A program made the translations under genes and the position numbers. DNA of 64,000 nucleotides from Chrysomallon squamiferum (Eukaryota > Mollusca > Gastropoda > Neomphalida > Peltospiridae), in assembly GCA_012295275.1 (NCBI GenBank), contig CM022671.1, positions 21,351,322-21,415,321 on the forward strand. The letters run 5' to 3'. Below the pieces are notes generated by a model. That model saw only the letters and a list, made by a program, of their open reading frames with translations. It did no database searches and was not told the origin of the DNA. This document shows, in pieces, positions 40,801 through 53,749 of the stretch; the stretch's first letter is position 1, and every line of letters starts with the position of its first letter.

Positions 40801-42786
40801 CGAGTTTCTTGTTTATTTTATTTTTTTTTTTTTTTTTTTTTTATTTATTTAACTAATTCTTATTATTATTATTATTATTGTCGTGGATATCACGGTGTTC
40901 TGTATTATTATTATTGTTTATTATTATTACTATTATTTTACACCTATTTTTCGATACATAAAGAATAAAACAAACAAACAAAAAATAGAAGAAAAGAAAG
41001 AAAAATATTGACAGTGGCTGCTTCATTTTTGTCCTAGCTCTTATAACTCTTCAATAAAAATTATGAAAGCAGAGCAAAAAGAATTGTTAATACCATTATT
41101 TTAAGTTATATAAATCAGTAGAAGTTCAGAAAAATAAACAATATAAATTTAATAAAATATAGACAGATAGTTAGATGGATGAATAGATATAGCTAGTGGC
41201 GGTATTCTAAAATCCCTTTGATCTGTGGTATAAGGCTTAGTGTTAAGTGCTGCTAAATTACAACAGATCTATGAATCAGGTATCCTTAAACTATTTCCCT
41301 CACATGGTTTATCAGCAACATAGTTTGCCATTTGTTGTTAGTGGAAAAGATTGTTAAAAAGATAATTTGATGTTTATCCTTTACAACAGACTTTTAATTT
41401 GATGCAGTAGTAATTTTCAACATATCAATTTATTTTTTAAATTGTTTGCTATTTACTATATTCAGTTTAAAAAAACAAATACATTTTACAGTTTGGAATA
41501 AAACAAGCATGAACATACTGTGAACCCTGTTTTACTACTTTATTTTATTTATTTTTTTTTCTTCCACGAATCATTAACTTCATGATTTGATTTCAGAAAA
41601 CTTGATGTAATATGTATATAGAGTTCAGTTAATTATAACTGAACAGAAACAACATTACAAATGTGAATGACAGACAAATGATTTATTTTCTCCTTGTCAG
41701 ATACTAACAATATTGAACCGGACTATTTCTTCTTATTATTTCTTTGATTGGACAACAGCTTCCAACAAGCTTAATACAAACATTCTTGTAACAGTAATGA
41801 CATGTTAAGTTACATCAGTGACATTTTTGCATGATAAATAAATATCCAGTCTTACACATACATCACCATTCAAACTATCATATACAAATATATATTTCTT
41901 AGAACAACTATTTATAACTTCAATAAATTTAGATTGCCTTGCATTTAATTATGAAATATATTTTGATAATTTTATTGCATGGATAGGAAATTAATATAAT
42001 AATAATAATAATAATAGAATTATCATTGTAATTATAATTATGGTATTATTAATAATGAAGAAAATAATGTAATAATAATACCAATAATAATAATAATAAA
42101 CTAAAACAGATTTTAAAAAGTGTCTGAATTAACAGTTTACAGATGTTTGTAATTTTAAGTAGAAAATAGAATACTGTCTAACTACAAGTAGTCAATAATG
42201 ACTGGTTTGCATACGTATGTAAACATGACAAACAATGAAATGAAAGCAACTACCAGCATAGTTAACATTCAGCCACAACTGAAAACACTGATTTGATGAA
42301 GGATTAATACATAAATGAATCTTGATTGTCCAAATATGCTTGATGACTAAGAATAGAATCTTGTACCAGTATTCAGAAAAGTCTTTAAAATAATGCATTC
42401 TTAACTAAGGCAGTCACTTTGTAAATTTTTACTTGAAATACTTAACAATTTTTTTTTTTTTCATTTGTGATTTCAGTAAATATTCATTCTTCATTTTGTA
42501 CATTTTTACTTGTTTCTTACTAAAAATAATTTCCTATTTTTGTTCTTTTATTTCTGTTTATTATCTTTGTGTTGGCATCAAGTAGCTACATGCTTTCTCT
42601 GATCTGTGATCTGGTGTGTTATTAAGTTGTTACTGATTTTACATAAAAATGGATGGTGAAATAAGCAGATCTTGATAAAGATTTGTTTCATATGAGACAG
42701 ATACTGATAATTATCAGATAAAAACAAGCACATTAACATAGTAGAAAACCTCAACCTATTGTAAAGACAAAATTTTGTTTAAAACT

Positions 42787-43205
42787 AAATTACCAATCTT
42801 CAACAGGCTTTAAGCCAACATTTGCTTGAACCAAATTTTCAAGACATATTGAAAGCCTCAAGCCAAGATTTCCCAGAATGTAAATTATAAAGAAACCTAC
42901 TGAGAACAGTGAACCTAAATTACTTGATCTCAACAGACCACGAGCAAAGTTTTGCTTGAAATTAAATTTCGAACTGTCAGTAGTCTTTAAAACAATTTGA
43001 ACAGGCCAAAACGCAAATTTTTTCTGGGAACTAAATTTCAATACTTCATGCTAATTTTTTGCTTCAACAATGACATCACTTGAACATAAATTATTACAAG
43101 TCCTCAACAGACTAAAGGCCAGGTTTTGCTGGAAATTAAATTTCAAATCTTCAGGAGTCTAATTTTTAATGGAATATAAAGTACAAGTCTTCAGTACAAG
43201 TTTTT
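42787..43205. repeat. Degenerate tandem repeat in the Bre1 3' region
   Basis: Diverged units of roughly 45-110 bp recur, built around the phrases aaatttcaa, cttcaacag, aagccaa and ttttgcttgaa (for example at about 42787, 42905, 42960, 43030 and 43135). It lies immediately downstream of the Bre1 stop, probably in the 3' UTR. Confidence 0.55.
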
Positions 43206-43208
43206 ATT
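43203..43208 (-). terminator. AATAAA poly(A) hexamer overlapping the Bre1 stop codon
   Basis: The sense sequence TGAATAAA shares the last A of the TGA stop with a perfect AATAAA. Whether it is used is unknown; if it were, the 3' UTR would be only a few tens of nucleotides. Confidence 0.45.
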
Positions 43209-43384
43209 CATCCAATGTAAAGTCTGTGAAAGTCATTGGCTCCAAAACCAGCATTGCACTTGGGACACTTTCTCTGTCTGGTTTCGTATCGCGTCCGCAA
43301 ACACTCGAGACAAAACACATGAAAACACTTGGTTAGCACAGCATCCTTCTTGTTCACTTTACAAGACGGACAGGTAAGTTGTTC
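43208..43384 (-). CDS. RNF20: Bre1 last coding exon: RING finger
   Basis: The exon codes 58 aa, almost exactly the RING domain. Spacing is C-x2-C-x11-C-x-H-x2-C-x2-C-x11-C-x2-C ([17 protein letters not shown]), so every zinc ligand is present and E2 recruitment should be intact. It follows the acceptor CACAG at 43389-43385 and ends in TGA at 43210-43208. Confidence 0.97.
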   Translation of the reverse strand, partial: EQLTCPSCKVNKKDAVLTKCFHVFCLECLRTRYETRQRKCPKCNAGFGANDFHRLYIG

Positions 43385-46300
43385 CTGTGAAAGAAATTTC
43401 TAAATTAAATTTAGCTGATAAAATACATTAAAAAAATAGTAATAATAATCATAATCTAAATAACAATTAAATAAAATAATAATAAAAGAAAGAAAATTCT
43501 AACATGTTTTGAATGCAGAAATGTATTATAAAATATAAAATAATGATAAGAAATGTTAATCTGTAATACATTTCTTAAAAGAGACAGATGCAGAACAAAA
43601 ATGAGATTGGATGCTGTGTTTATTTCTGAACAATATATCTCACCAAATATAATATTAAAACTTTAAAGAACAATCACAAAAATGCAAAAAAAAAAGAATC
43701 TGCAGAAAGGTATGTCAACTGCTACATATATGAAAATCTATGTTTAAAGAAGAATTAATTAATTTATTAAATGAATGAACAATTATATTTTAAAATATTT
43801 TTTTTACATATTTGAAAAAAAAATATGTTTTGTTGTTTACCTTGTATTCTTTAATTTCCTCCAAAAGTACTTCATCTGCAGCTCCAGCCATTTCTATCTT
43901 TTTACTTCTTTCCAATTTGCGCATTAACTTGGCTAATTCCTCCTAAAATGTACCCACACTCACCATTACATTATATCATTAAATGAACCAATCAGAGGTA
44001 CAATATTATCCTTTAAAACCATGTGAAATACACATATCTGTAATAATTTGAAATTTATTTGATTTTGTTTTCAATACAAAAGAAGCAAAAATGTAATTCT
44101 AATTTTTATAAAATAAAATTATTTTTGAAGAATTACATATCATATATATCCAAACATGTCCCATGTTAAATTTTATAGCAATATATTTCTCAACAGACTA
44201 GACTTAAATTTTCCGAATTAATATGTGTGTCCTTCAAATTACCAGAAATATATTTATATATATATATCACAATGTACCTGAGTTCTCTTGTATTTGTAGG
44301 ATTCCTGTTCAATGGACCCAGTCTTGTCAGCTACTGCTACTTGAGCTTCTTTCAGCTGAGCCTGGTACTTGTCAAGGTGAAGTTTCAAGTCGGCTGCTGT
44401 CTGGGAACTCTCCACAGCTTTACGTTTATACATGTCCATCGCCTGCTGAGTGAGACTGTGAAAAAACAGTCAAAATAAATGAAAACAGCATTACTGTATT
44501 GTAAACAATAATCTAGACTGAAACAGAGAACACCAAATAAATCCATACAGTGTTGAATGTATAGGAAAAGGAAATAATACAGCCATCTACTAAAACTGAA
44601 CTTTATTTTGACTAAAGTTAATCTATTTTCACATATAAACAATAGTGACACACACATACATTCACTTATTCTTTCTCTCTCTCAAATTTCTGATTAGTGT
44701 TTATTTTTCTTAAAACTGACAAGTTTGTTATGTAACTGAAAATCACAAACCTCAGTTCTTTCTCTAAAGCTGACAAGTTGTTTTGCAAGATTCTTTCTTT
44801 CTCCTCCAGTTTTCTGACCACCAGGTTCTGTGCATCAACCTGGAACTGCAGTGTGGCCACCTGATCCACCAGAATGTCTTTTTCTTCTCTCAGCAACTTG
44901 TGTATCTGATTGGATTTAATCCTCTGTAATATGTAAAAAGGAAACCAAATAATAACCTATAGAAAGTCAAGTTAATATCCCCAGTAATAATGTTGCATGT
45001 ATTCTTTGTGTAGGATTATAGCAAAAAATTCTAAATTCAAATCTATGTAAAGAAACAGTCTGTTTTTTTTTCTTTTGTGACCACATAAAGCTTTTCAATC
45101 ACCGAACCCATAAAAACTATACAGATGTATAAAATTTAGTACCACAAAATATTGATTACATATTTAAGTCAGAAGGTCTAATGCAAAAATTTCTTTTCCA
45201 TCTATACATAAAAATAATCTAAATATTGCAAAACAGCACACCATCAGAACAATACTGCTATTTCTCGAACTATAGGAAATGTAAAGTGGTAACAATAGTA
45301 ATGATGGTCATGTACTGTTATGGAGTTACTTTTAAAATATTATAAATTTTATAAGATTTTATATATTTTGTTTGATCTGAAATTATTATGATTTATTAGT
45401 ACTATTATTATTATTATTATTATCATTTACCCTTCTTTAAAGCAACTGCTAACAAAATACTGAGTAAATATTTTGTATTAAAACTTTTCATAATTCAGTA
45501 TGCACTACAAACCAACCTCTGACATTAGTTTAAAGTTTGCATCATCTTTCTCTCTTAGCTGTTGTAGTAGTCGAGTGTTCTGTTCTTGCATATCCTCAAA
45601 AGCTTGTCCTGTCACTTCAAGATCATTTAACAGTGCTTCTTCTCTCTGAGTAAAAATGTAAAAATATTAATAGTTTAACACTAAAAAGGGAAAAGGAACT
45701 AACACAAATGGATGGAAATCTATAAAACTTTCAAGTTCCAATCATTATATTAAACTTCAGATATTTTTTTTTTTTTTTTTAAGAAATTATCTGAATGACA
45801 AATAGTTATTTCACCCAAAGCCAGAAATGCACTGTCATTCATGATGATTCTCTCTCTTATTTTTTTCTAACATATAAATGCAGTTGTTAGTAAACAGATG
45901 TTTTCACACACATTAACACACACTATGTAATATACATTTAATAAAGTAAAGTGTTATTTTTCACCTGTTTCTGTGCTGTTAAATGTTTCTGCAAGTCTGC
46001 AATGACCTCATCGTTCCTTTTTATCTTCTTAATGGCATCATCCTCTGCCAGTTTCCTTCGATCTTTTCTTTCGGCTTCCTGCATTTTCTTGATGTGGTTT
46101 TTCAGTTCTTCTATCTCTTGTTTAGCTTTTCTCTCACTAGCCATTAACTGGATTAAAATAAAAAAATAAAAAAATGACACCCAGAAATTAAAACAACAAA
46201 CTATAAGATATTTAGACCACAACAATGAGTTTAAATACTGCAAATACATGGTTATGCAAGAGTAAAAGAAACAAAAATTTGGCACTTTAATATTATTTTA

Positions 46301-49300
46301 TATGTTGTTATTGTTGCTGTTATTTTTCTGTTTGCTTAATTGATTGAATTCACACAAAAATTTTGAGATTACCATCACTTTGTCTCTCTGCTCTTTGGGA
46401 GCACTTTTGTACATATCCAAAAGCAATTTCAGCTCCTTCTGACTATCTTGAGCCTTCCTGCAACAAAAATAATAAAACTGTATTTCCTAATGTATCTGTT
46501 CCACAGTCAGTTATAATTATATTAATGACTGGTACCAGAGGCACTGTCTTTTTACCCACTTCCTTTTCCTCTGCTTCCATTCCTTTTATTTATTTAACTA
46601 TTTTAAATCTGTTCTTCTCTCAAAAACAATAATAATAAATTAAATAAATGATGATGATAATGATGTAATATGATTATAATGATAATGATAGAATATAAAT
46701 GTGTCAATTCAAATTATACTCAATTCAGTTGTGCTATAAAAATAAAAAGAACAAGAACAAGAACAAGAACAAGAACAAGAACAAGAACAAGAACAAGAAC
46801 AAGAGCAAGAAATATGAGTAACAAAATATAAATGTGTGAATTCAGACTTACTTCAGCTGTGCTCTAAGTTCCCTAACAACATCACTTTCTATCCTTCCTT
46901 TATCCTTGTGTTCAAAATCATCACCTTCGTCTCTGTCTTTCACCACAATCACCTCAGCCTCTGCTGCCTTCGGTGTCACCTGTACTGGAGTGGAAACCAC
47001 AGCTTCTTCTTTCACTTCTTTGGCATCTGAAGATGATGATGGTGTGAATGATGCAGACGATGTAGATGATGCAGCTCCTTCTGCTTTCAACTGTAAATGA
47101 ACACTAAAGAATCAGTATCTGTTACAATAAAGTACACATCAGGTTTTTTTTTCTAACAATTTCACTACCAAGATGGGTACTGCCAATTAAATATAAAAAC
47201 TGTAATTATGGTAAAAGTAGATGATTCAGAGGCACCATACTATAGTAAAAACATAATATGATAGTTCAGTGATTTTGTTTTAATTCAATACAATGTGACC
47301 AATGAAGCTATCATTTTAGGTGTGAATGAAGTACAATTGTTTACTGCTATACCATTCACTAAAAATTTTCAAGAGAACAATGCCAACAAAATTATGTACC
47401 CAATAAAGAATACATTATTGTAAAAAAAATAGGATGAAATGGTTTTGCATTCAGTATGCCAGTTCTTAAATTCACCAAAAGATCCACATTTTATTAAAAT
47501 TAAGAAAACTCAAATCAATCTAATGAAAAAATTAATATTGTCTTTGCTGATGTGTTTTATTCTAATTTACCTTGGCAATATCTGCTTGTGCTTCTTTCAA
47601 CCTTCTCTTGTACCTGCCTGATTCCATTTTCAGCTGCTGGTTATGGTTTTGTAGACTCTGAATGAGATTCCTCATTTCTCGATTAATGGTCCCTAAAAAA
47701 CCCACAAAAAAACACAATATTTAATTAAATTAGTTATGTACAATTACATACACACTGCTCTGCAAGTATTATCCATATAATGCAACTATTACCAATTTTT
47801 CATAATTTTCGTAAATTTTCAAAAACAAATTAATAAAACAGGGCAGAAATTTGGATCTAATTATTTGAAATATCCAACACACTTTTTTCACTGATATTTA
47901 GTTTCTGTTTATCCATATTATTTTGTATTTTTTCTGTAAATGGAGAGATAAATAATTGTTTGATTTAGTATTTATGTAAAACCAGTTATTAATATTATTT
48001 CAGTGGTTGTTTATTAGTGTTTTAGACATTAATAAAACTCAGTAATGAATAAACTCACCTGTCTGTTCATTGGCAGCTAAGGTTTGTTCAAATTCTATTC
48101 TCAACATTTCATATTCCTTCCGCACCTGAGCAAGCATATCCTCCAGCTGAATAATTTCTGATCGTAACTTCTTCTGACAGAGTAGCTCATCACTCTGTAA
48201 AACCAGTAACATGTAACAGTAATACAACAACACATCAGTAATATATAACAATAACATATTAGTAACGGGTAACGATAACAGATCAGTAACATAAAACAAT
48301 AACAAATCAATAACATAAAACAATAACAAATCAGTAACACATAACAATAATACAACAGCATCAGTAGTTATTTTCTATAATCTTTCAGTAATAAACTAAA
48401 ACCAGTATTTTTCATGAATGTCAAAGTAAAGGTAAAGGACACCTTCCACCTTTTCCCTACACATCAATTTTTCAACAAAGAAAAATGCAAGATTTTAACA
48501 TTACAAATTTATGTTCAGTTGCATTTCATGGATTACATATGAAATCTATTACCATATCAGGCATGATCTACACCTTTATCACCATATCAATAAAAATCAT
48601 TTTTATTACGCAAAATATCATAAATGGGAATATCAAATTGTGCTAAAAAAAAACAAAAAAAGAAACATTTTCATGAAATATGGAATATTTTCTGTCTGTT
48701 CTACTACATGTTACCAAAACAAGATGCAAATTTATTAACACAATTTCAAAAAAAACTGTTACGAGGCATCATCAGTAATCTAAAATCTCCCCATTTAAAG
48801 TACTTACTTGAATTACATAAAACATTACAAATTGAATATTAGATTTTATCGCTATCCCTTATTAATTTTGACTCTGAAAAAACTTTGTATGTTTGAAATG
48901 TGGAGTATATTTTAGTTTTCTCTGTTCTAATAACAGCTACCAAAAAAAATGCAAATTGTTTTCATACTACAAAGTGTGAAATATAAAATGTATCTGACCT
49001 CCATCTGTTCTATATGTCTGAGGTGAGTGTTCTTGGTGTTCTGAAGCTGACTGCGAGCCTCTTCAAGCTGGGTTTTCATTGTCAGACTCTCATTGTACAA
49101 CACAGAGAACTTCGACTGAAGACATTTGTACTCGGTAGTTTCCACAATTACTGACTCGGGCAAGTGAAGCAGCTATTAATAATATATAAGATAACTTGTA
49201 CAAATAGGTCTAATAAATATACCTGGATCTAGAATGGTAAAGATATCCATATAAACAACTTTTTTCTTTTTTTTTAAATTATTTTTTTAAGGCAGATTTT

Positions 49301-52300
49301 AGTCATGAGATTTTACAGACATATACCTAGATATACACTCATACACACACAGGAATGAAATACATGTTTACATCAAGTTAAATGAAAATTATTAATGCAT
49401 GTCTATAATACTGAAATTAAAAAACTAACATCCATTTTCAGTTTCTCTACTTCTTTCTTTGCTTCCTGATGGTCTCTGTTCATTTTCTCTAATTCTGTTA
49501 AACGATTTGCTGCCAGCTCTCGAAGTTCCTCCAATTCAGAAAATACCTCATCAAGCTATAACAAGAAAGAAAGAAGATAAATAAATAAATAAATAAATGT
49601 AAAGAATAAGAGAAGAAGTTTCAGATATCTCACAAAGTATTAAAATGAAAGTAATAAACTTCTGATATGTCAAAAACAGAACAAGTCATGTGCCATTTAC
49701 ATGTAATACAAGTAAAAGATTTTAGATTTCATTAAATAAAACAGGCTTAAAGAAACTGTCATTGTGACTGTGAAATATAGTTTTAACATGCAATTTTTTT
49801 TAATTTTTTTTTTGACATTATTTAATATACTAAACTGTTAAAAAACAAAATGGCAATTCAGAAAATTAGGATCTCTCCATAAATAATAAAGGAAATTGAA
49901 TTCAACTATCAGCTATGTTAGGAAAATATTTAGAAATATATAATCTTGAAAAACAAAAATTAAAGAAAATAAATATATATATATATTATTTTGTTTACCC
50001 TGGTTCCTCCTATGCTTTTTACACCTTCCACTCTGATAGCTCCTGTTGTTTCTTTGTAAGTTCTAATTGTGTTGTAGGCATCTGCAAGCAAGCGATCAAG
50101 TTTATCACATCTCTGATCAGCTTTCTCATACTGGTACTGCAAGTCATCCAGCTCATTTTTTAATTCAGCAATCTCTGTCTCTGTGGATGTTACTTTGTCC
50201 TGTAGCTGAGAAATCTACAAGTAAGAACCAATTAGGTTTAGTTACAGAAGAAATAACTGGAAAATATAAAAGGTGTTTGCAGTGAATAATAGTCTGTTAA
50301 AAAATTATGTAACAAATTATATCATCTAACTGAAAAAGAAAAAGGGAAGAAAATAAATTATAACACACTCAGTGGTGTGAAACAAAATTCAAATCTGCTA
50401 AAATTCCAAAATAAAGTCATTGTTAAATAACTGCTGTGCACTTCTTTAACAAAATAATTTAACTACAACAAATATGTCAAGTTTATCATGAGAGGTACCT
50501 TTTTTTTTTTTTTTTTACTGTCTTCAATAAGACAGTCAAAAATCTGTGATTTTATAATATGCTGAGAATATGTAAAACTGAAAAAAGAAAGCCTCACTAT
50601 TTAACATGCTTTTATTTTGTGTTAAAATTTCAAGTTCTCACCCGCAGTGTGTGGTCGTGGTGTCTCTGGTGCAGCTGTGTGACTAGGTTGTGCATTTGTT
50701 TGTTTTCTTTACGTAAATCAGACAATTCATTCTTCACTACATCCTCAACTTCTGCCAGTTTAGTGTGTAATTCGTCCTTCTCTTCATCCTTCTTCTCCTC
50801 CCCTCCTTCTTCCTCTTCTAAAACAAGTGAAAAAGAAAAATTAGATTTACATTCATTTTACTACAACATATCTATGGTAGGTCTTACATACATGATGAAC
50901 TCTGTCCATTAGTATGAGCTGAAAGTTATCAGTATCACATATAATTGTTAATTTTGATTCTCTTAAAGGAAAACATGATCTAAGATGATAAACAGAAGCT
51001 TCGAGACAAGTGCAGTAATGCACAATTTGTAATAATGTAGCAGTATCAGTGATAAACAACATTTCAGATATGTGCCAAAAATATTATAATATTCTAACTG
51101 TGAAAAAATATACCCCAGTTAATATCATAGTAACATTTTAATATATATGTATATACAGTTCCTTGGGAGAATTTTCCTATTCACTCAGAATATCTTAGAT
51201 CAGATTACAGTATAAAATGTAAAAATATTAAACGTGCCTTTTCAAAAGTACAGGCCAGCTGTAAGTATACCTTTTTTCTCATCTTCATTATTTTCTTCTT
51301 TCTTCACCGTAGCATCCTGGCCAGATTTTAAAGCCTGTCCTAACAAGTCTTCTTTCTCTTTTTCTGCTTTGTTTTCCAGTGCTTTGTGTAACTTCTCATT
51401 GCGCTGTAACATTCGATCAAACGCCTGCAGCAGTTTGCCTATTGCACGTTTTGAAAACTCCACCCTCTGTCCCAGAGTTTCCTCCAATTCCTGTTTGTCC
51501 CATGTCGACAGCATGGCCAGAAATGAAGTCGTTTCATTGCTTTCATCTGTTATGTACAACAACATAGAAATTTTTTATAACATTAATTTATATAATGATA
51601 ACAGCAAAATCTAATGTCTTGAAGTTGTTCATTGCTTTCATATGTTATGCATAATGAAATGAAATTTTTTATAACATAAATTTATATAATGATAACAACA
51701 AAATCTAATATCTTGAAGTTGTTCATTGCTTTCATATGTTATGCATAATGAAATGAAATTTTTTATAACATAAATTTATATAATGATAACAACAAAATCT
51801 AATATCTTGAAGAAATGAAGTTGTTTCATTGCTTTCATCTCTTAAGGTATAACAAAAGGAAATTTTTTTACAACTTGAATGTATATAATGATAATAAAGC
51901 AAAATTTAACATCTTGAAGAAATGAAGATATTTCACTGCTTTCATCTGTTATGAAATGAATGTATATATATTAATAGTAAAATGTCACATCTAGAAAAAT
52001 AAATCTGAAATATATTTACTTTAGAACTACATTTTTCAAAAATCAATAATAAATAAAAAATGTCTCTATAAAAAAATAACAACAGTAAAAACTAAATGGA
52101 ATATACAAGAACATTTAATTTGAATATTCAATGTGCCAAATATAGAACAACTGATTAAATTTAAAAAAATTTAATCTCACTTTTTGTTTCTGTCTCATCA
52201 GCAGTTTCAGCATCCAATCTTTGAAGAAGAACTCGAACATCCTCATCTAGCTGAAAAAAAAAAATGAAAAAAACTATTATTTAAAATACACACAAATCTG

Positions 52301-53663
52301 CAGTGCAAGAGTTGCTTCCCCTCAAATTAAACCAACCAGTAACACATGTGTTTCTCTCCCCTTTGTACATTAATTCAATCAACTGAACTTTTAGTACTCC
52401 CACCAAGATTCATGTTCAGCAGTCTTCAACAACTTTATTACTAGTTGATAAGGGGTGTACTTAACAGTCTGCCACCAACTTTACCTCACTCCAGTGTTTG
52501 CTAACTATCTTCTGCATGTTTATCACAGACCAAAATATTATTTTTAATAAACACCTTAACATTTTTTTCAAAACTTGATGGTAACACTCAATTCAAGGGT
52601 CTGCTGACAGTCATTGTCACATTTCTCAAAGATAAAATGTTTGTTTTTGACTAGTAATCATTAAATAATGTAGCACAATGATTATAATATGCAATTCTCT
52701 TTAGTCAACAAACTTCAGCATTCTTAATTATGAAAAATAATCAAAATAATTGTTAATGAATATCTTCAGAATAATATCAAACAATGATAATAATCTGATA
52801 CCAAGATTTCTTGACAATATTCGTCACATTGTATAATAATAATAATAGCTGATTCCAGTATCTGTTCACAGTAAAATAACATACAACACTATATAATAAT
52901 AATAATTCTTGAATCCTATATCTATTGACAGTAAAATAATGTTCAACAAGCTATAATAATAATACCCAAATCCTGTACCTATTGACTGTAAAATAATATT
53001 GTAAATAATAACAGCCAATTACGCTATTTGTTGACTGTAAAATTATATAACACTGTAAAATAACAATAATACCTGATTCCAGTATCTGTTGACTATCATC
53101 AACACAGCATCATCAGTTCTCTGTCTGTTCTCCAGCTGCTCTCGATGCGTTTATGAAGTTCATTCTCTGCCTTCTTCCTCTGTTCTATCCTTTCAGCCAA
53201 CTTCTTGTTTTGAAAAGCAAGTACCTTTAGGTCAAGTTGTTCCTGAAAAGAAGAAAAAAATTATTATAAATTTAAAATTGGAATTTTTTTAAACTAAATT
53301 CGTTTCTTTGAGATTAATATAGAAATTTTCACACAGAAGTTAGAAAATATAATTAAGATTTCAGAAAGTGAGAGTGTGCATATTATGGTGAGATTTTTTT
53401 GTTTTTTTTTTGTTAGCTATAACTATTGAGTCAGAATTACCAAATAACTGATATGCAAAAGAAGATTAAAAAAGTAATTAATTAATCTGTGTTTTTACTG
53501 GGCCTTTCTGGTGTCACCCAACAAAAGAAACTTTAATAAAAATAAAAAGCCAACATACTAGATTGTAAATTGGACCCATCTTCATGGACTCGATCCGGGT
53601 CATGGCTTTCTTGGCTGAAGGTCCAGCTGAACTGGTTTCTTCAGCTGGACGTTTAGAAGCCAT
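43208..53663 (-). CDS. RNF20: Bre1 (RNF20/RNF40-type) E3 ubiquitin ligase for histone H2B, 18 coding exons, one frameshift
   Basis: Coding exons in sense order: 53663-53559, 53242-53073, 52250-52181, 51546-51271, 50817-50642, 50214-49999, 49555-49430, 49172-48999, 48194-48059, 47692-47571, 47090-46852, 46457-46373, 46147-45965, 45645-45517, 44923-44751, 44455-44278, 43942-43841 and 43384-43208. All introns are GT-AG and phases match throughout. After discounting 2 extra nt in exon 2 the CDS is 2835 nt, 944 aa, near the length of vertebrate RNF20/RNF40 (about 975-1000). The N-terminus carries the [13 protein letters not shown] block. The middle is long coiled coil with family-typical stretches ([55 protein letters not shown]). 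A Ser/Glu-rich disordered segment lies in exon 11. The C-terminus is a C3HC4 RING (about 891-929) ending [11 protein letters not shown]. Known family role: nuclear E3 that acts with a Rad6-type E2 to monoubiquitinate H2B, promoting H3K4 and H3K79 methylation. Invertebrates usually have one Bre1, so RNF20 versus RNF40 is not distinguished. Confidence 0.96.
46747..46808. repeat. (AAGAAC)n hexanucleotide array in a Bre1 intron
   Basis: About ten tandem hexamers lie roughly 40 nt downstream of the exon 11 donor on the minus strand, where they read (GTTCTT)n. Confidence 0.9.
48195..48361. repeat. Degenerate tandem repeat in a Bre1 intron
   Basis: Units of roughly 20-25 bp of the type acataacaataacaaatcagta recur about seven times, directly upstream (sense) of the exon 9 acceptor. 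Confidence 0.7.
51523..51965. repeat. Minisatellite copying the Bre1 exon 4 splice acceptor
   Basis: Five related units start at the phrase cattgctttcat at 51535 (the real exon), 51630, 51724, 51827 and 51934, giving a period of 94-107 bp. Each unit contains the first bases of coding exon 4, the acceptor region and about 70 nt of intron. Copies 2 and 3 have lost the acceptor AG (ATATG in place of AGATG). Copy 4 keeps an AG in altered context. The most distal copy keeps CATAACAG/ATGAAAGC unchanged. Confidence 0.85.
53073..53242 (-). CDS. RNF20: Bre1 coding exon 2, carrying a +2 frameshift
   Basis: This exon is 170 nt, but flanking phases (0 before, 0 after) need 168 nt (56 codons). Frame is lost after KRIE: a duplicated CT in the tract ctct at 53139-53142 (AG on the sense strand) gives GAGAGCAGCTGG where the family expects GAGCAGCTGG, coding E-Q-L. 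Read as written, translation runs 13 aberrant residues and stops at about residue 82. Removing two bases restores [20 protein letters not shown], which matches the family. The remaining 17 exons are intact, so this looks like an assembly or sequencing error or a single allele, not gene decay. Confidence 0.9.
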
Positions 53664-53749
53664 GTTGCTCTCCTTTAGATTCCAGTCCTCTCAGCAAGTA
53701 AAATCAGAAGCAAGTCTCAGGATGGATAAAGAATTATCTGCATAAATAC
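53664..53749 (-). other. Bre1 5' UTR segment ahead of the ATG, probably spliced
   Basis: Minus-strand sequence upstream of the ATG is preceded by a long pyrimidine tract and TTTAG (ending 53750), a good 3' splice site. This suggests that the ATG exon starts at 53749 and that a further non-coding first exon lies upstream. That exon was not identified; an AAAATGGCG (YY1-type) core at 54810-54818 is a possible promoter landmark. Confidence 0.5.

Noticed and set aside
46747-46808. CRISPR-like array
   Set aside because: A plain hexamer microsatellite with no spacers, in a eukaryotic intron.
46906-47100. Plus-strand open frame opposite Bre1 exon 11
   Set aside because: Antisense shadow of the Ser/Glu-rich coding exon; the minus frame fits the gene's phases.
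48195-48361. CRISPR-like spaced repeat
   Set aside because: Imperfect contiguous tandem units without unique spacers.
51234-51614. 126-codon plus-strand frame
   Set aside because: Antisense shadow of Bre1 coding exon 4.
43208-53663. Bre1 as a pseudogene because of the frameshift
   Set aside because: Every other exon, all splice sites and all RING ligands are intact, so a local error or a single allele is more likely.
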